In this document: positions 15,238-23,342 of the stretch, piece after piece
Layout: the number at the start of each line of letters is the position of its first letter
Numbering within the stretch: position 1 is the first letter of the stretch
Assembly (NCBI GenBank): GCA_964579135.1
Contig: CAZOFD010000013.1
Location: 1-43,769, forward strand
DNA: 43,769 bases
Source of the DNA: CAG-390 sp964579135
Lineage (GTDB): Bacteria > Bacillota > Clostridia > Oscillospirales > CAG-272
Direction: 5' to 3'
The notes under the pieces: model-generated
What the model saw: only the letters and a program-made list of their open reading frames with translations
Told to the model about the DNA's origin: nothing
Databases searched by the model: none
Translations under genes and position numbers: made by a program

Positions 15238-15606
15238 TCAGCGTTTCGGCTTGCTCCTGAAAAACACGGCGGCAAGGGTGCCGAAGAGCAGCGCGGCGGT
15301 AGTCCCGCCCGACGCGGCGCTAAGCGACCCCGTAAGCACGCCTGCCAATCCGCGTTCCGCAACCGCGCGCCGCACCCCACGCGCTATTTGATTGCCGAAT
15401 CCGGTCAACGGCACCGTCGCTCCGGCGCCGGCAAAATCCGCAAATTTATCGTATATACCGCTCGCCCCCAAGATCACCCCCACCACAACGTATCCCACAA
15501 GGATGCGCGCGGGGGTGAGTTTTGTTTTGTCGAGCAAGATCTGCGCCGCGGCGCAAAGCACGCCTCCGCAAACAAACGCACGCAAAAAAGGCAATATCAG
15601 ATCCAC
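15238..15606 (-). CDS. spoVAE: Stage V sporulation protein AE
   Basis: 122 residues, hydrophobic membrane protein (LPFLRAFVCGGVLCAAAQIL at the start; ILVGYVVVGVILGA; AALLFGTLAAVFF at the end, basic tail). It matches SpoVAE, a component of the spore inner-membrane SpoVA channel that moves dipicolinic acid. The start is GTG at 15604-15606 with GGAGG 7 bases upstream; it follows the spoVAD stop by one base, so translation is probably coupled. Convergent with the GH25 gene 42 bases away, with no clear terminator between. Confidence 0.92.
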   Translation of the reverse strand: MDLILPFLRAFVCGGVLCAAAQILLDKTKLTPARILVGYVVVGVILGASGIYDKFADFAGAGATVPLTGFGNQIARGVRRAVAERGLAGVLTGSLSAASGGTTAALLFGTLAAVFFRSKPKR

Positions 15607-15607
15607 C

Positions 15608-16627
15608 TCAGTCCCTCCTACCCGAAAAACGAACGAGATGAGCGACGGCGGGGATCGCCTGCCCCTGCTTCGTACTCGAGGGGCTCATCATAGCTCCCGT
15701 ACCGACAAAAAGCACGTCGCCGAGTTCGCCCGCGGCTATACGCGGCAACAAATACGACGCGAGAACGACCGCCGAACAGCCGCACCCCGACCCGCCCGAA
15801 TGAACGTCCTGACGCGAGCGATCGTATATCATAAGTCCGCAATCGTCAAGTTTCCCTCCAAGGTGCACTCCATTTGCCGCCAATAGCTCGGAAAGGATCT
15901 CCACCCCCTCTTTGCCGAGGTCGCCGGTAACGATCGCGTCGAAATCCGACGGCTCCGTACCGCTCGCTTCGAAATATTCACTTAGGGTACGCAACGCGGC
16001 GGGCGCCATTGCCGCCCCCATATTATTCGTGTCGGTAATTCCCTTTTCCACGACCGTGCCCGGCAGGACCTCTTTGATAAAAACGGGCGATATGCCGGCG
16101 CCGCGGCAAATCTCCTCCGAGGCAACTATAAAAGCTCCGCTGCCCGTAACCGTCCATTGTGCCGTCGGGGTGCGTTGCCCTCCGTATTCGGTCGGATTGC
16201 GATATTGGCGCTCTGCCGCCGCGTTGTGCGACGAAGTTACGACGGCACACCTCGAAAAAGCACGTCGCGACGTGCATATCGCGGCAAGCGCAAGTCCCTC
16301 GGCTGCCGTGGAACAAGCGCCGTACAGCCCGAAATACGGCACGTCGTATTCGAGCAATCCGTAAGCTGAACCGACGCACTGATTAAGCAAATCACCGGCA
16401 AAAACGGCGTCGAGTTCCCCCTCGCTCAAAGCGAGTTTTTTCATAGCAAGTGAGAGCGCGATCCTTTGCATCTCGCCCTCCGAGGTCTCAAAAGTCGCCT
16501 GACCGAAGCGATCCGACGTGTCAAAAAGATCGAATTTCTCTCCGAGCGGTCCCTCGCGCTCCGCTTTACCTACGACGGATGCCGCCGCAAACACCGCCGA
16601 CCCCTCCGTGTTAACGGGTTTCCTCAT
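15608..16627 (-). CDS. spoVAD: Stage V sporulation protein AD
   Basis: 339 residues with thiolase-like fold. EREGPLGEKFDLFD near the N-terminus, YGACSTAAEGLALA (about 105), TSSHNAAAERQYRNPTEYG (about 130) and SGCGCSA are hallmarks of SpoVAD, the dipicolinic-acid-binding subunit on the spore inner membrane. Start: ATG 16625-16627 is preceded by an in-frame stop, but AAGGA abuts it; a GTG at codon 12 has GGAGGGG six bases upstream and is the better ribosome site, so 11 residues are in doubt. spoVAC, which normally precedes it, is absent from this window. No sigma-G promoter could be assigned with confidence. Confidence 0.94.
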   Translation of the reverse strand: MRKPVNTEGSAVFAAASVVGKAEREGPLGEKFDLFDTSDRFGQATFETSEGEMQRIALSLAMKKLALSEGELDAVFAGDLLNQCVGSAYGLLEYDVPYFGLYGACSTAAEGLALAAICTSRRAFSRCAVVTSSHNAAAERQYRNPTEYGGQRTPTAQWTVTGSGAFIVASEEICRGAGISPVFIKEVLPGTVVEKGITDTNNMGAAMAPAALRTLSEYFEASGTEPSDFDAIVTGDLGKEGVEILSELLAANGVHLGGKLDDCGLMIYDRSRQDVHSGGSGCGCSAVVLASYLLPRIAAGELGDVLFVGTGAMMSPSSTKQGQAIPAVAHLVRFSGRRD

Positions 16628-17034
16628 TCCTTACTCGATCGCACAGCGTGCCTTGTCTCCTTATATTTTTTTCACTTGATTTCGCACCGTCGTCGCCCGG
16701 CGCGCCGCAGAGCAGCCGTTTGCACTTTCAAATCGCGGTGCCAATGATACCCTTGATCGTATTTTCTCACGCCGCACGCGAAAATATGCGTTTTTTTCGA
16801 CAAATACGCAATTTACGAATTCGACTCTCTCGCAAGCGGCTTTTCGACCATCCGAACTCGCAATATCGCCGAAATTTCGCCGTGCCGGACAAATAAAAAT
16901 GCGTCTCCCCCGCCGCACGGCAAGAGAAGACGCAAAAAACGAAATATTCCGTTTTGGTTCGACGTTCGTTACGCAAAGCGAAAAACGTCAAGATAAAATT
17001 CGGGCAAGTTTTCCTCCCCGTGCGCAAAGCCGCG
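16628..17034. other. Non-coding gap upstream of spoVAD
   Basis: I see no supportable gene. One minus-strand hairpin (AGACGC 16928-16933 with GCGTCT 16901-16906, then ATTTTTATTT to 16891) looks like a weak terminator. The spoVAD promoter, expected to be sigma-G type, should lie in the left part. Confidence 0.4.
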
Positions 17035-17077
17035 AAAAACGCAGCGACGACGCCAAAGGTTCTGCCGTCGTCGCTGC
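17035..17077 (-). terminator. Terminator of the murA-coaX-ECF-mntR cluster
   Basis: A perfect 12-bp stem GCAGCGACGACG (17041-17052 with 17066-17077) is followed on the minus strand by GTTTTTCG, 13 bases after the mntR-like stop. Confidence 0.88.
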
Positions 17078-17089
17078 GGCAGGCGCTTA

Positions 17090-17452
17090 TCAGAGCGAAA
17101 AAAACTTTTTTATCGTATCGAAAGCACTTTCGCTTATAACGTGCTCGATTTTGCACGCGTTGTCCTCCGCCTCGTCGGGCGCAAGACCCATCTTTACAAA
17201 AGCCTCTGTCAGCACCTTGTGCCTGTCAAATATCTTTTTTGCTTTTTCGGCACCGGAACTTGTCAAACTTATAGTTCTGTCAGCTGCAACCGTTATAAAG
17301 CCGTCTTTTTGCAAAATATCGACAGCACGCGATACACTCGGTTTGCTGTACCCGAGTTCCGCGGCGATATCTATCGCGTGTACGTTTCCTTTTTTGTTTT
17401 GCAATTGCAGTATCGTTTCAAGATACATTTCCTGCGATTCGTTATAAGCCAT
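17090..17452 (-). CDS. MntR/DtxR-family metal-dependent repressor
   Basis: 120 residues. The N-terminal winged helix is clear: YNESQEMYLETILQLQNKKG, then HAIDIAAELGYSKPSVSRAV as helix-turn-helix, then the wing. A short dimerisation part follows (DRHKVLTEAFVKMGLAPDEA, CKIEHVIS), with Glu/His/Cys residues placed like the MntR/DtxR metal ligands. No SH3-like domain, so MntR-like rather than full DtxR. It should repress metal-uptake genes when manganese or iron is bound. ATG 17450-17452 has AAGGAG 13 bases upstream; an ATG eight codons earlier is possible. It follows the ECF gene by 67 bases without a visible promoter. Confidence 0.85.
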   Translation of the reverse strand: MAYNESQEMYLETILQLQNKKGNVHAIDIAAELGYSKPSVSRAVDILQKDGFITVAADRTISLTSSGAEKAKKIFDRHKVLTEAFVKMGLAPDEAEDNACKIEHVISESAFDTIKKFFSL

Positions 17453-17519
17453 CCTATACGCTACGCTCCTTATCATTTCGTTTCGGGACTATGCGCGCTC
17501 GGCAGGCGGTGCGTCGCCG

Positions 17520-18140
17520 TTATTTTTTGCCGGCTCCGACCGCCTTAACTATCCTGTGCACCGCGGGTGCAAATATCAAATTTACCGCAAGCTCGACCAA
17601 ATAATTCATTCCCGCACACATAACCGTAATAAAATACACGGGTGAAACGGAGAGAGCGCTTGCGGAAACGAAACCGCTTATCGTTCCGCCTATCATAAGA
17701 CAACCTATCACGAAGACGCCCGTGTTAACGGTGGGAACGATCGCCGACGCCGCAAAAACGGCAAGCACGCGATTCTTATTTTTCAGCGCTCCGTATACTA
17801 CGCCGCCGAGCCAACCTGCCAGCGTGGACTTGACCGTGCAAATAAGAAAAGTCGCGATCGGGCTCGCGTCGAAAAGGTAACCCGTAAAAACGTCGAGATG
17901 TCCGACCCCGAGGGTAAAATAAACGAGCAAACCGTACGCAAAACCGAGGAACGCGCCCGATTTTGCTCCGAACAGCATCCCGCCGACAACTATCGGTATC
18001 AGTACGAGGCTGATAGTTGTCCCGAGCATCTTAATCGGGAAGAACGTGCCCGCAAAATGGAGCACCGCAATGATGGCGACAAGCGCCGCCAACTCTACCG
18101 TTTTTGCGGCAGAGTACCTCTTTTTTCTTGAATCTTTCAT
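17520..18140 (-). CDS. ECF transporter S component, probably for pantothenate
   Basis: 206 residues with about six membrane segments. TVELAALVAIIAVLHFAG, SLVLIPIVVGGMLFGAKSGA and FLGFAYGLLVYFTLGVG match substrate-binding (S) components of energy-coupling factor transporters, which borrow a shared EcfAAT module encoded elsewhere. Its place just after a coaX homologue suggests pantothenate (PanT-like); this specificity is inference from context. Start ATG 18138-18140 with AAGGAGG just upstream. It has its own promoter at 18185-18213, downstream of the coaX terminator. Confidence 0.85.
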   Translation of the reverse strand: MKDSRKKRYSAAKTVELAALVAIIAVLHFAGTFFPIKMLGTTISLVLIPIVVGGMLFGAKSGAFLGFAYGLLVYFTLGVGHLDVFTGYLFDASPIATFLICTVKSTLAGWLGGVVYGALKNKNRVLAVFAASAIVPTVNTGVFVIGCLMIGGTISGFVSASALSVSPVYFITVMCAGMNYLVELAVNLIFAPAVHRIVKAVGAGKK

Positions 18141-18184
18141 TCAAGCCTCCTTATTCTGTCGTTCCGCGCGGCGGATACGACGAA

Positions 18185-18213
18185 ATTATATATAAAACGC
18201 TTGTTGCGGTAAA
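18185..18213 (-). promoter_or_regulatory. Promoter of the ECF S component gene
   Basis: On the minus strand TTTACC (18213-18208) and TATAAT (18190-18185) have a 17-base spacer. Confidence 0.65.
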
Positions 18214-18292
18214 GCCCACCGTATGGGTGGTACCGTCCGCGGCGTTTTTCGCTTTTTCGTATCGGATCAAGGCAAGAGCGCCGTCAAAGCAG

Positions 18293-18322
18293 CAAAAGCC
18301 CGCACCGAAACCGAGTGCGGTG
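18293..18322 (-). terminator. Possible terminator after coaX
   Basis: On the minus strand CCGCAC pairs with GTGCGG across a short loop and GGCTTTTGC follows, a few bases after the stop codon. The T-run is only four long. Confidence 0.45.
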
Positions 18323-18325
18323 CCC

Positions 18326-19126
18326 TCAGATGCCGCTCTTTGTATTTTTGCCCTTTTTGGGATCGTTGTTTTTGTATATAACGTTAAGTCCGCGCAACGT
18401 AAGGTCGCCGACGTAAACGAATTCGCTCGGCAAAAAAGGCTTTACCGCTTCGGCGTATTCGCCCGAAACGACAACGGGCACGCCTGACGAGAACCCGAGC
18501 ACGCGACGATACGTATCGCAAAATCCGCGAACAAAAAAAGCCTGCCCGCGAATAATGCCCGAGCGCATCGAATCCGCGGTGTTTTTGCCGATCGGCGGAA
18601 TATCCGCCGTCGGAGCGACGTTCGGCAAGAGCCCCGTTTCGCCGAGTGACGAAAAATTCATAGGTATGCCGGCACATATAGATCCGCCGACGTATTCTTT
18701 TTTTTCGTTAACGGCGCAAATCACCGTTGCCGCACCGAGATCAGCCACTATAACCGGTGCGCCGAACGTATCCACCGCTCCCGCTGCATTTGCCGCAAGA
18801 TCTGCTCCGAGCTCCGCGGGTGCGTCGACCTTTATCGCAAAACCGGTGCGCACACCGGGTCCCACGCGCAACGGCTCGGTACCGACTATCGCCTCCAACG
18901 CACGCGCCGCACGCTCGGTTATAGTCGGCACGACGGAGCCCATAACGGCACCCGATATGTTATCGACGGCAATACCGCGCGACGCGATAAGGGATCTGAA
19001 CAAAAATTCGTACTCGTCGGAGGTGCGAACGGGCTGCGAGGCAACGCGAAAGCTCGCAAGAAGCTCGTCGTCGCGAAATACTCCGGCGGCGATCTCCCCG
19101 TTGCCGATATTTAAAGCCAATATCAC
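18326..19126 (-). CDS. coaX: Type III pantothenate kinase homologue with altered phosphate motif
   Basis: 266 residues of the CoaX/ASKHA family, which phosphorylates pantothenate in the first step of CoA synthesis. Order of motifs: LALNIGNGEIAAGVF at the start, LGADLAANAAGA (about 115), VADLGAATVICAV, then GGSICAGIPMN. Usual CoaX has DxGNT at the start, GADR in the middle and DxGTAT next. Here the first Asp is Asn, Thr is Gly, and the Arg after GAD is Leu, while the catalytic Asp of GAD stays. Activity is therefore uncertain. GTG 19124-19126 is favoured (GAGG five bases upstream); a GTG two codons earlier is also possible. It sits between murA and the ECF S gene. Confidence 0.85.
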   Translation of the reverse strand: MILALNIGNGEIAAGVFRDDELLASFRVASQPVRTSDEYEFLFRSLIASRGIAVDNISGAVMGSVVPTITERAARALEAIVGTEPLRVGPGVRTGFAIKVDAPAELGADLAANAAGAVDTFGAPVIVADLGAATVICAVNEKKEYVGGSICAGIPMNFSSLGETGLLPNVAPTADIPPIGKNTADSMRSGIIRGQAFFVRGFCDTYRRVLGFSSGVPVVVSGEYAEAVKPFLPSEFVYVGDLTLRGLNVIYKNNDPKKGKNTKSGI

Positions 19127-19180
19127 ACTCACTCACCTCGCTTTGTCCGCTCTGTCACAAGATATGACCGCAAGCGGCGC

Positions 19181-20449
19181 TTATTTCTCTTCGTCCACAA
19201 GGCGCACGTCGGCGCCAAGTGCGGTCAATTTGCCGACAATATCGTCGTATCCACGTTCTATGGTCTCGATGCGAGATATTTCGGTCACACCCTCGGCGGC
19301 AAGGCCCGCGATTATCATAGCGGCTCCCGCGCGCAGATCGACCGCGGTAACGTATGCGCCGCGAAGTTTCGGCACGCCGACGATAGTGGCGCTTCTGCCG
19401 TCGACACTTATAACGGCGCCCATTTTTCGCAGCTCGTCAACGTATTTGAATCTGCCCTCCCAAACTCCCTCGGTAACCTTGGATATACCCGAGGCGCCGA
19501 CCATCAGCGCACTGAACTGGGGGTGCATATCGGTGGGAAATCCGGGGTAAAAAAACGTCTTTACCGTTGTTCCGTGCAGTTTACCGTTTCGTGTGACGGT
19601 GATACAGTCCCCCGTCTCGTCGACGGTAACGCCCATCTCCTCGAGCTTTGCCGCAACCGTTTCAAGGTGTTTCGGGATAACGCCCCTTACGTTTACCCGA
19701 CCGCCGGCAGCGGCAGCCGCGACCATATAAGTCCCCGCCTCGATCATATCCGGCACGATAGTATAATTGCAACCGTGCAGACGCTCCACGCCGTTGATCT
19801 TGATAAGCGACGTACCCGCTCCCGAGATATGCGCGCCGCACATATTAAGAAAGTTTGCCAGATCTACGATATGCGGCTCTCGTGCGGCGTTGTCGATGGT
19901 GGTGCGCCCGCGCGCCGTAACGGCAGCCAACATCACGTTTATCGTTGCGCCGACGGAAGCTATATCGAGGTATACCGAAGCACCCTCGAGCCCGCAGCGC
20001 GGCGCTTTTACGCAGTTAAGTCCGCCGTCGATGGCAAAGGTCGCTCCGAGAGCCTCAAACCCTTTTATATGTTGGTCTATCGGTCTTGTTCCGAAATTGC
20101 AGCCGCCCGAGAAGCCCACGCGAGCCTCGCCGAATCTGCCGAGTTCCGCGCCGAGCAGATACGTCGACCCGCGCAAACGGGAAACAAGATCGTAGGGCGA
20201 GTCACCGCCGACGAAATCCTTCGTATCTATTGCGACCGTAGTCTTGTTTATTCTTTCGACCCTCGCGCCCATACCCGAAAGTATCTCGAGAGAGAGCTCT
20301 ACGTCGCTGACCGCGGGCACGTTTTCGACAACGCACCTGTCGGCGGTAAGTATGCTTGCGAAAATTATCGGAAGCGCGGCATTCTTCATTCCGCCGACGA
20401 ATACGTCGCCGTGAAGTTTTTTACCGCCGTTTATAAGGATCTTTTTCAT
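19181..20449 (-). CDS. murA: UDP-N-acetylglucosamine 1-carboxyvinyltransferase
   Basis: 422 residues of the EPSP synthase fold. It transfers enolpyruvate from PEP to UDP-GlcNAc in the first committed step of peptidoglycan synthesis, in the cytoplasm. GGMKNAALPIIFASIL (Lys-Asn pair binding UDP-GlcNAc), FSGGCNFGTRPIDQH with the catalytic cysteine targeted by fosfomycin, and YPGFPTDMHPQ are all present. The frame is open 28 codons further upstream, but ATG 20447-20449 has AGGA nine bases before and begins in the normal family way. The cysteine form predicts ordinary fosfomycin sensitivity of the enzyme. Confidence 0.97.
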   Translation of the reverse strand: MKKILINGGKKLHGDVFVGGMKNAALPIIFASILTADRCVVENVPAVSDVELSLEILSGMGARVERINKTTVAIDTKDFVGGDSPYDLVSRLRGSTYLLGAELGRFGEARVGFSGGCNFGTRPIDQHIKGFEALGATFAIDGGLNCVKAPRCGLEGASVYLDIASVGATINVMLAAVTARGRTTIDNAAREPHIVDLANFLNMCGAHISGAGTSLIKINGVERLHGCNYTIVPDMIEAGTYMVAAAAAGGRVNVRGVIPKHLETVAAKLEEMGVTVDETGDCITVTRNGKLHGTTVKTFFYPGFPTDMHPQFSALMVGASGISKVTEGVWEGRFKYVDELRKMGAVISVDGRSATIVGVPKLRGAYVTAVDLRAGAAMIIAGLAAEGVTEISRIETIERGYDDIVGKLTALGADVRLVDEEK

Positions 20450-20607
20450 TCGGAAAATCCTTTTCTCAAAAAATAGATTTGATCTTTTAAAATCACGCAA
20501 GCGAACGTGCGCCTTGCGTTGCCGCTGCGACAAACGCCTCGTCTTAATTCGACGTTTTTACCGCACCTAAGAGCAAAAACGACAAAAACCGATCTGCTCC
20601 GCCAACA

Positions 20608-20636
20608 ATTATAACATAAAGCCGATAAAAATGGAA
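20608..20636 (-). promoter_or_regulatory. Probable murA promoter
   Basis: On the minus strand TTCCAT (20636-20631) and TATAAT (20613-20608) have a 17-base spacer. The leader to the murA start is about 150 bases. The -35 match is poor. Confidence 0.5.
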
Positions 20637-20736
20637 GTCATTTGTCGAAAATAAAAACGGGCACGGGTATATTTCGATTTTTGCCGCTCCGTCGCGGCGA
20701 AAAACGACAGGCGAAAAGCACTCCCCCCGTATTATA

Positions 20737-22122
20737 TTACTTTGCCGCAAAGTATGCCACGGCAAGGTCTACGACCATCCCGTAACTTTTCGTCCCGGGC
20801 GTGCCTTGAATTATAAGAAAGCCGTTGTTTATGCTGCCCGTAACGTCGGCAACGACGTTGTGGCTGTATTTGGCGAAGAATTCGTTGTATGCCGCCATCT
20901 CCTTGCGTGCGCAAAGCGCAAGACGAGAGGCAACGGAATAGTACGCCTCGGTATCCGCGCCGGCAAGTGCCGAAGCAACGTACTCGTACAGCCCGAGCGC
21001 ACCGCTGTATCTTATATACTCGTCGTCCGAAGCCATACACGCCAAAAAAGCGACGAAATTCGCCTCGTCCTCCCTCGCTATACCGCGCTGGTGCGCCATT
21101 TCGTGCGCGGCGGTAAACGGGAGCGTATAATCGGGGAAGTTCGTATTTATATTCGCCTCTCCCGTAAAATACGTATAAACTCCGGATATATGGGTATAAG
21201 TCCACGGCTCGCTGAGCATAACCGGCTTTACCCGAGAATCAAGCCGCTGAATAAACGAATACTCGTCGCACAGTTTATCGTATGCGGCAACGAGTTTTCG
21301 GCTCATTTCATCGTAATTATAGGGCATAACGGACGAGCCGCCGCAATCGAAGCGCACGCTCTCCGAGTTATCGTTGACAAGCTGCGCCAAAACATCCGCC
21401 GTCTCCGTCAACTCCCCGACCGAAACGTCGCGCCTTTCCGTTCCGAGTTTAACGTCAAGCGTTTCCCCGCGATATCCGGCACCGAAGCCGAATACGAACA
21501 GCGAGAAAAAAAGCGACAGCACCGACAGCATCGAAAGCGTGAAAACGCCGACGCCCCGCCACGACCCCGAATATTTTTTGTTGGCACGGATTATTATAAA
21601 AACAGCCGCGATCGGCAAAAAAATAAGGCAAGCCTCGGCAAACGAAAACGGTATCCAAACCGTAAGGTACGACAGCACGCAACGCACCGCCGCAGACACC
21701 GTACGGTTAAAAAAGTCGGCAAAGCTCCGAGACAGGAGAATCGGGATATAAACAGCCAGTGCCGACGCCGCCAAGACGAAAAACACACGCGACCATACGG
21801 GCAAGCGCGGTTTTCCGTCCGTCTTGTCCGTGTCGCCGTCGCAGCCCCGAGCGTTATCCGCGCTCACGGCTTCGTCTTCCGCGGCGGAATTGTTCTCGCC
21901 GTCATTCGAAGCATTGTCGACGTCCGCACGCATACCCTCGGACGCGCCGAAAGTATCGCTCTCGCAAAAATCGACGACAGACGTACGTTCTCCGTCGAGC
22001 GCGGTTTCGTTTGCCGCGTACCCCGGCTTTTTCCCCTCGCCCGTATCGTCATCCGCGCCGTCAAGGCGATTTTCGCCCGGGAGAGGCTCCGACATATTAT
22101 TCTTATCGATCTCGTTATTCAT
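20737..22122 (-). CDS. DUF3810 membrane protein, putative zinc metalloprotease
   Basis: 461 residues. Residues 1-105 are an acidic, low-complexity cytoplasmic tail rich in Asp, Glu and Asn. Three membrane segments follow (VWSRVFFVLAASALAVYIP; PFSFAEACLIFLPIAAVFII; FTLSMLSVLSLFFSLFVFG). The outer domain matches DUF3810 (PF12725), with TAAHEMAHQRGI giving HExxH and a downstream DEANFVAFLA, the usual arrangement of a zinc peptidase site with a third acidic ligand. The substrate is unknown. GGAGG is placed five bases before ATG 22120-22122. It follows the RluA gene after 54 bases and is probably cotranscribed from 23207-23235. Confidence 0.85.
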   Translation of the reverse strand: MNNEIDKNNMSEPLPGENRLDGADDDTGEGKKPGYAANETALDGERTSVVDFCESDTFGASEGMRADVDNASNDGENNSAAEDEAVSADNARGCDGDTDKTDGKPRLPVWSRVFFVLAASALAVYIPILLSRSFADFFNRTVSAAVRCVLSYLTVWIPFSFAEACLIFLPIAAVFIIIRANKKYSGSWRGVGVFTLSMLSVLSLFFSLFVFGFGAGYRGETLDVKLGTERRDVSVGELTETADVLAQLVNDNSESVRFDCGGSSVMPYNYDEMSRKLVAAYDKLCDEYSFIQRLDSRVKPVMLSEPWTYTHISGVYTYFTGEANINTNFPDYTLPFTAAHEMAHQRGIAREDEANFVAFLACMASDDEYIRYSGALGLYEYVASALAGADTEAYYSVASRLALCARKEMAAYNEFFAKYSHNVVADVTGSINNGFLIIQGTPGTKSYGMVVDLAVAYFAAK

Positions 22123-22176
22123 TTTTCCTCCGTTAACGCGGCAAAAACGCGAGTTTTAGGTCGCAGCCCGAGGGGG

Positions 22177-23070
22177 TCAATCAAAAAGTTCGGCGCAAAC
22201 TTTCGCCATATCGTCCGCAAGCGGTGACGAAACGCACATATGCCTGCCGTCGCGCGGGTGGCAAAACTCAAGCCGCGCCGCGTGAAGCGCGTGCCGATCT
22301 ATAAGAGCCGACTCTCTTCCGTACAAAAAATCTCCGAGTATCGGTGCGCCTACGTACGCCGTATGCACCCTGAGCTGGTGCGTTCGTCCCGTGTGCGGCT
22401 TAAGCACGGCGAGCGAATACCTGCCGTCGCGAGACACCTTGACCACTCTGTAATCCGTTACGGCGGGGGCACCGCTTTCCGAAACGGTGCGCATAAGTAT
22501 CCCCTCTTCCGCACGCGCTATCGGCGCGTTCACGGTACCGACCGCCTCGCGCGGGACTCCGTCAAGCACGGCGATATACGTTTTTTTGACCTCTCGCCGA
22601 CGCATCTGCTCGAAAAGGCGCTGCGCGCTTATTTGATCTTTAGCAACGAGCACGATGCCCGAAGTGTTACCGTCAAGCCTGTTGGCGGGACGAAAAACGA
22701 AACTTTCGCGCCGCGTCAGCGCACGGAAAGCAAGCGCGTTGGCGAGCGTGTCGTCAAGGTGCAGGTGCGAGGGATGCGTTGGCATATGCGCGGGCTTATC
22801 CGCCAATATAATACTTTCGTCCTCGTATATGATATCGAGCGGCAAGCGTCGCGGGATAACGTTGTCGCTTCCGCTTCTGTCGCCGGTATCGAGCACCAGT
22901 TTCTCGCCCTCGCGCAAAACGCGCCGCACCGTTACCTGCTCGCCGCCCACGGTTATACCGCCCTCGGTATATTTAAGCCGCCGCAGCGACCTTGTGGAAA
23001 TATGCTCGGTACGGCGAAGCAATTCGAGCACCGTCATACCGTCGTATTCGCGCGTTATCTCTATCTCCAT
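22177..23070 (-). CDS. RluA-family pseudouridine synthase
   Basis: 297 residues. An N-terminal S4-like RNA-binding segment (about 15-70, STRSLRRLKYTEGGITVGG) precedes the catalytic domain. RPANRLDGNTSGIVLVAKD (about 127-145) carries the catalytic Asp in the RLD motif, where the usual His is Asn. KPHTGRTHQLRVH is the second family motif. It isomerises uridine to pseudouridine in rRNA or tRNA; the exact site cannot be inferred, RluD-like being the closest class. GAGG lies about six bases before ATG 23068-23070. A CGATATTCG inverted repeat in the leader (about 23104-23128) could form a hairpin. Confidence 0.92.
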   Translation of the reverse strand: MEIEITREYDGMTVLELLRRTEHISTRSLRRLKYTEGGITVGGEQVTVRRVLREGEKLVLDTGDRSGSDNVIPRRLPLDIIYEDESIILADKPAHMPTHPSHLHLDDTLANALAFRALTRRESFVFRPANRLDGNTSGIVLVAKDQISAQRLFEQMRRREVKKTYIAVLDGVPREAVGTVNAPIARAEEGILMRTVSESGAPAVTDYRVVKVSRDGRYSLAVLKPHTGRTHQLRVHTAYVGAPILGDFLYGRESALIDRHALHAARLEFCHPRDGRHMCVSSPLADDMAKVCAELFD

Positions 23071-23206
23071 ATTACGCCTCTACCAAGCCGCGAAACGCCC
23101 GAAACGATATTCGCACAGCACGAATATCGGGCGCTCCCGAATTATGCGTCACACATCCGCCATAGTATGCAACGGACGCCGTCTCTTTTCGAAATATATT
23201 TTAAAT

Positions 23207-23235
23207 ATTTTACCATATCGCATAGCCGATGTCAA
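23207..23235 (-). promoter_or_regulatory. Promoter of the rluA-DUF3810 unit
   Basis: On the minus strand TTGACA (23235-23230) and TAAAAT (23212-23207) have a 17-base spacer, giving a leader of about 130 bases. Confidence 0.85.
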
Positions 23236-23342
23236 CAAAAATCACCCCGAGCTTGCGCCAAGGGGGGAATATCGGGAACGTGAACGATATATTATTTTAC
23301 CGTATCAATAATTCAGCCCACGCGGCGGAACGGAGTTTTGCG

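Noticed and set aside
16661..16918. 85-codon minus-strand frame upstream of spoVAD
   Set aside because: Arg-rich, no motif, no ribosome site; its location suggests a leader or promoter region.
18213..18243. Plus-strand GGGTGGTACCG resembling the T-box core motif
   Set aside because: There is no room for a stem I, no plus-strand gene follows, and the site sits between two minus-strand genes next to the ECF promoter.
18141..18325. Open minus-strand stretch of about 60 codons between coaX and the ECF gene
   Set aside because: No start codon with a ribosome site; contains the terminator-like hairpin and a promoter.
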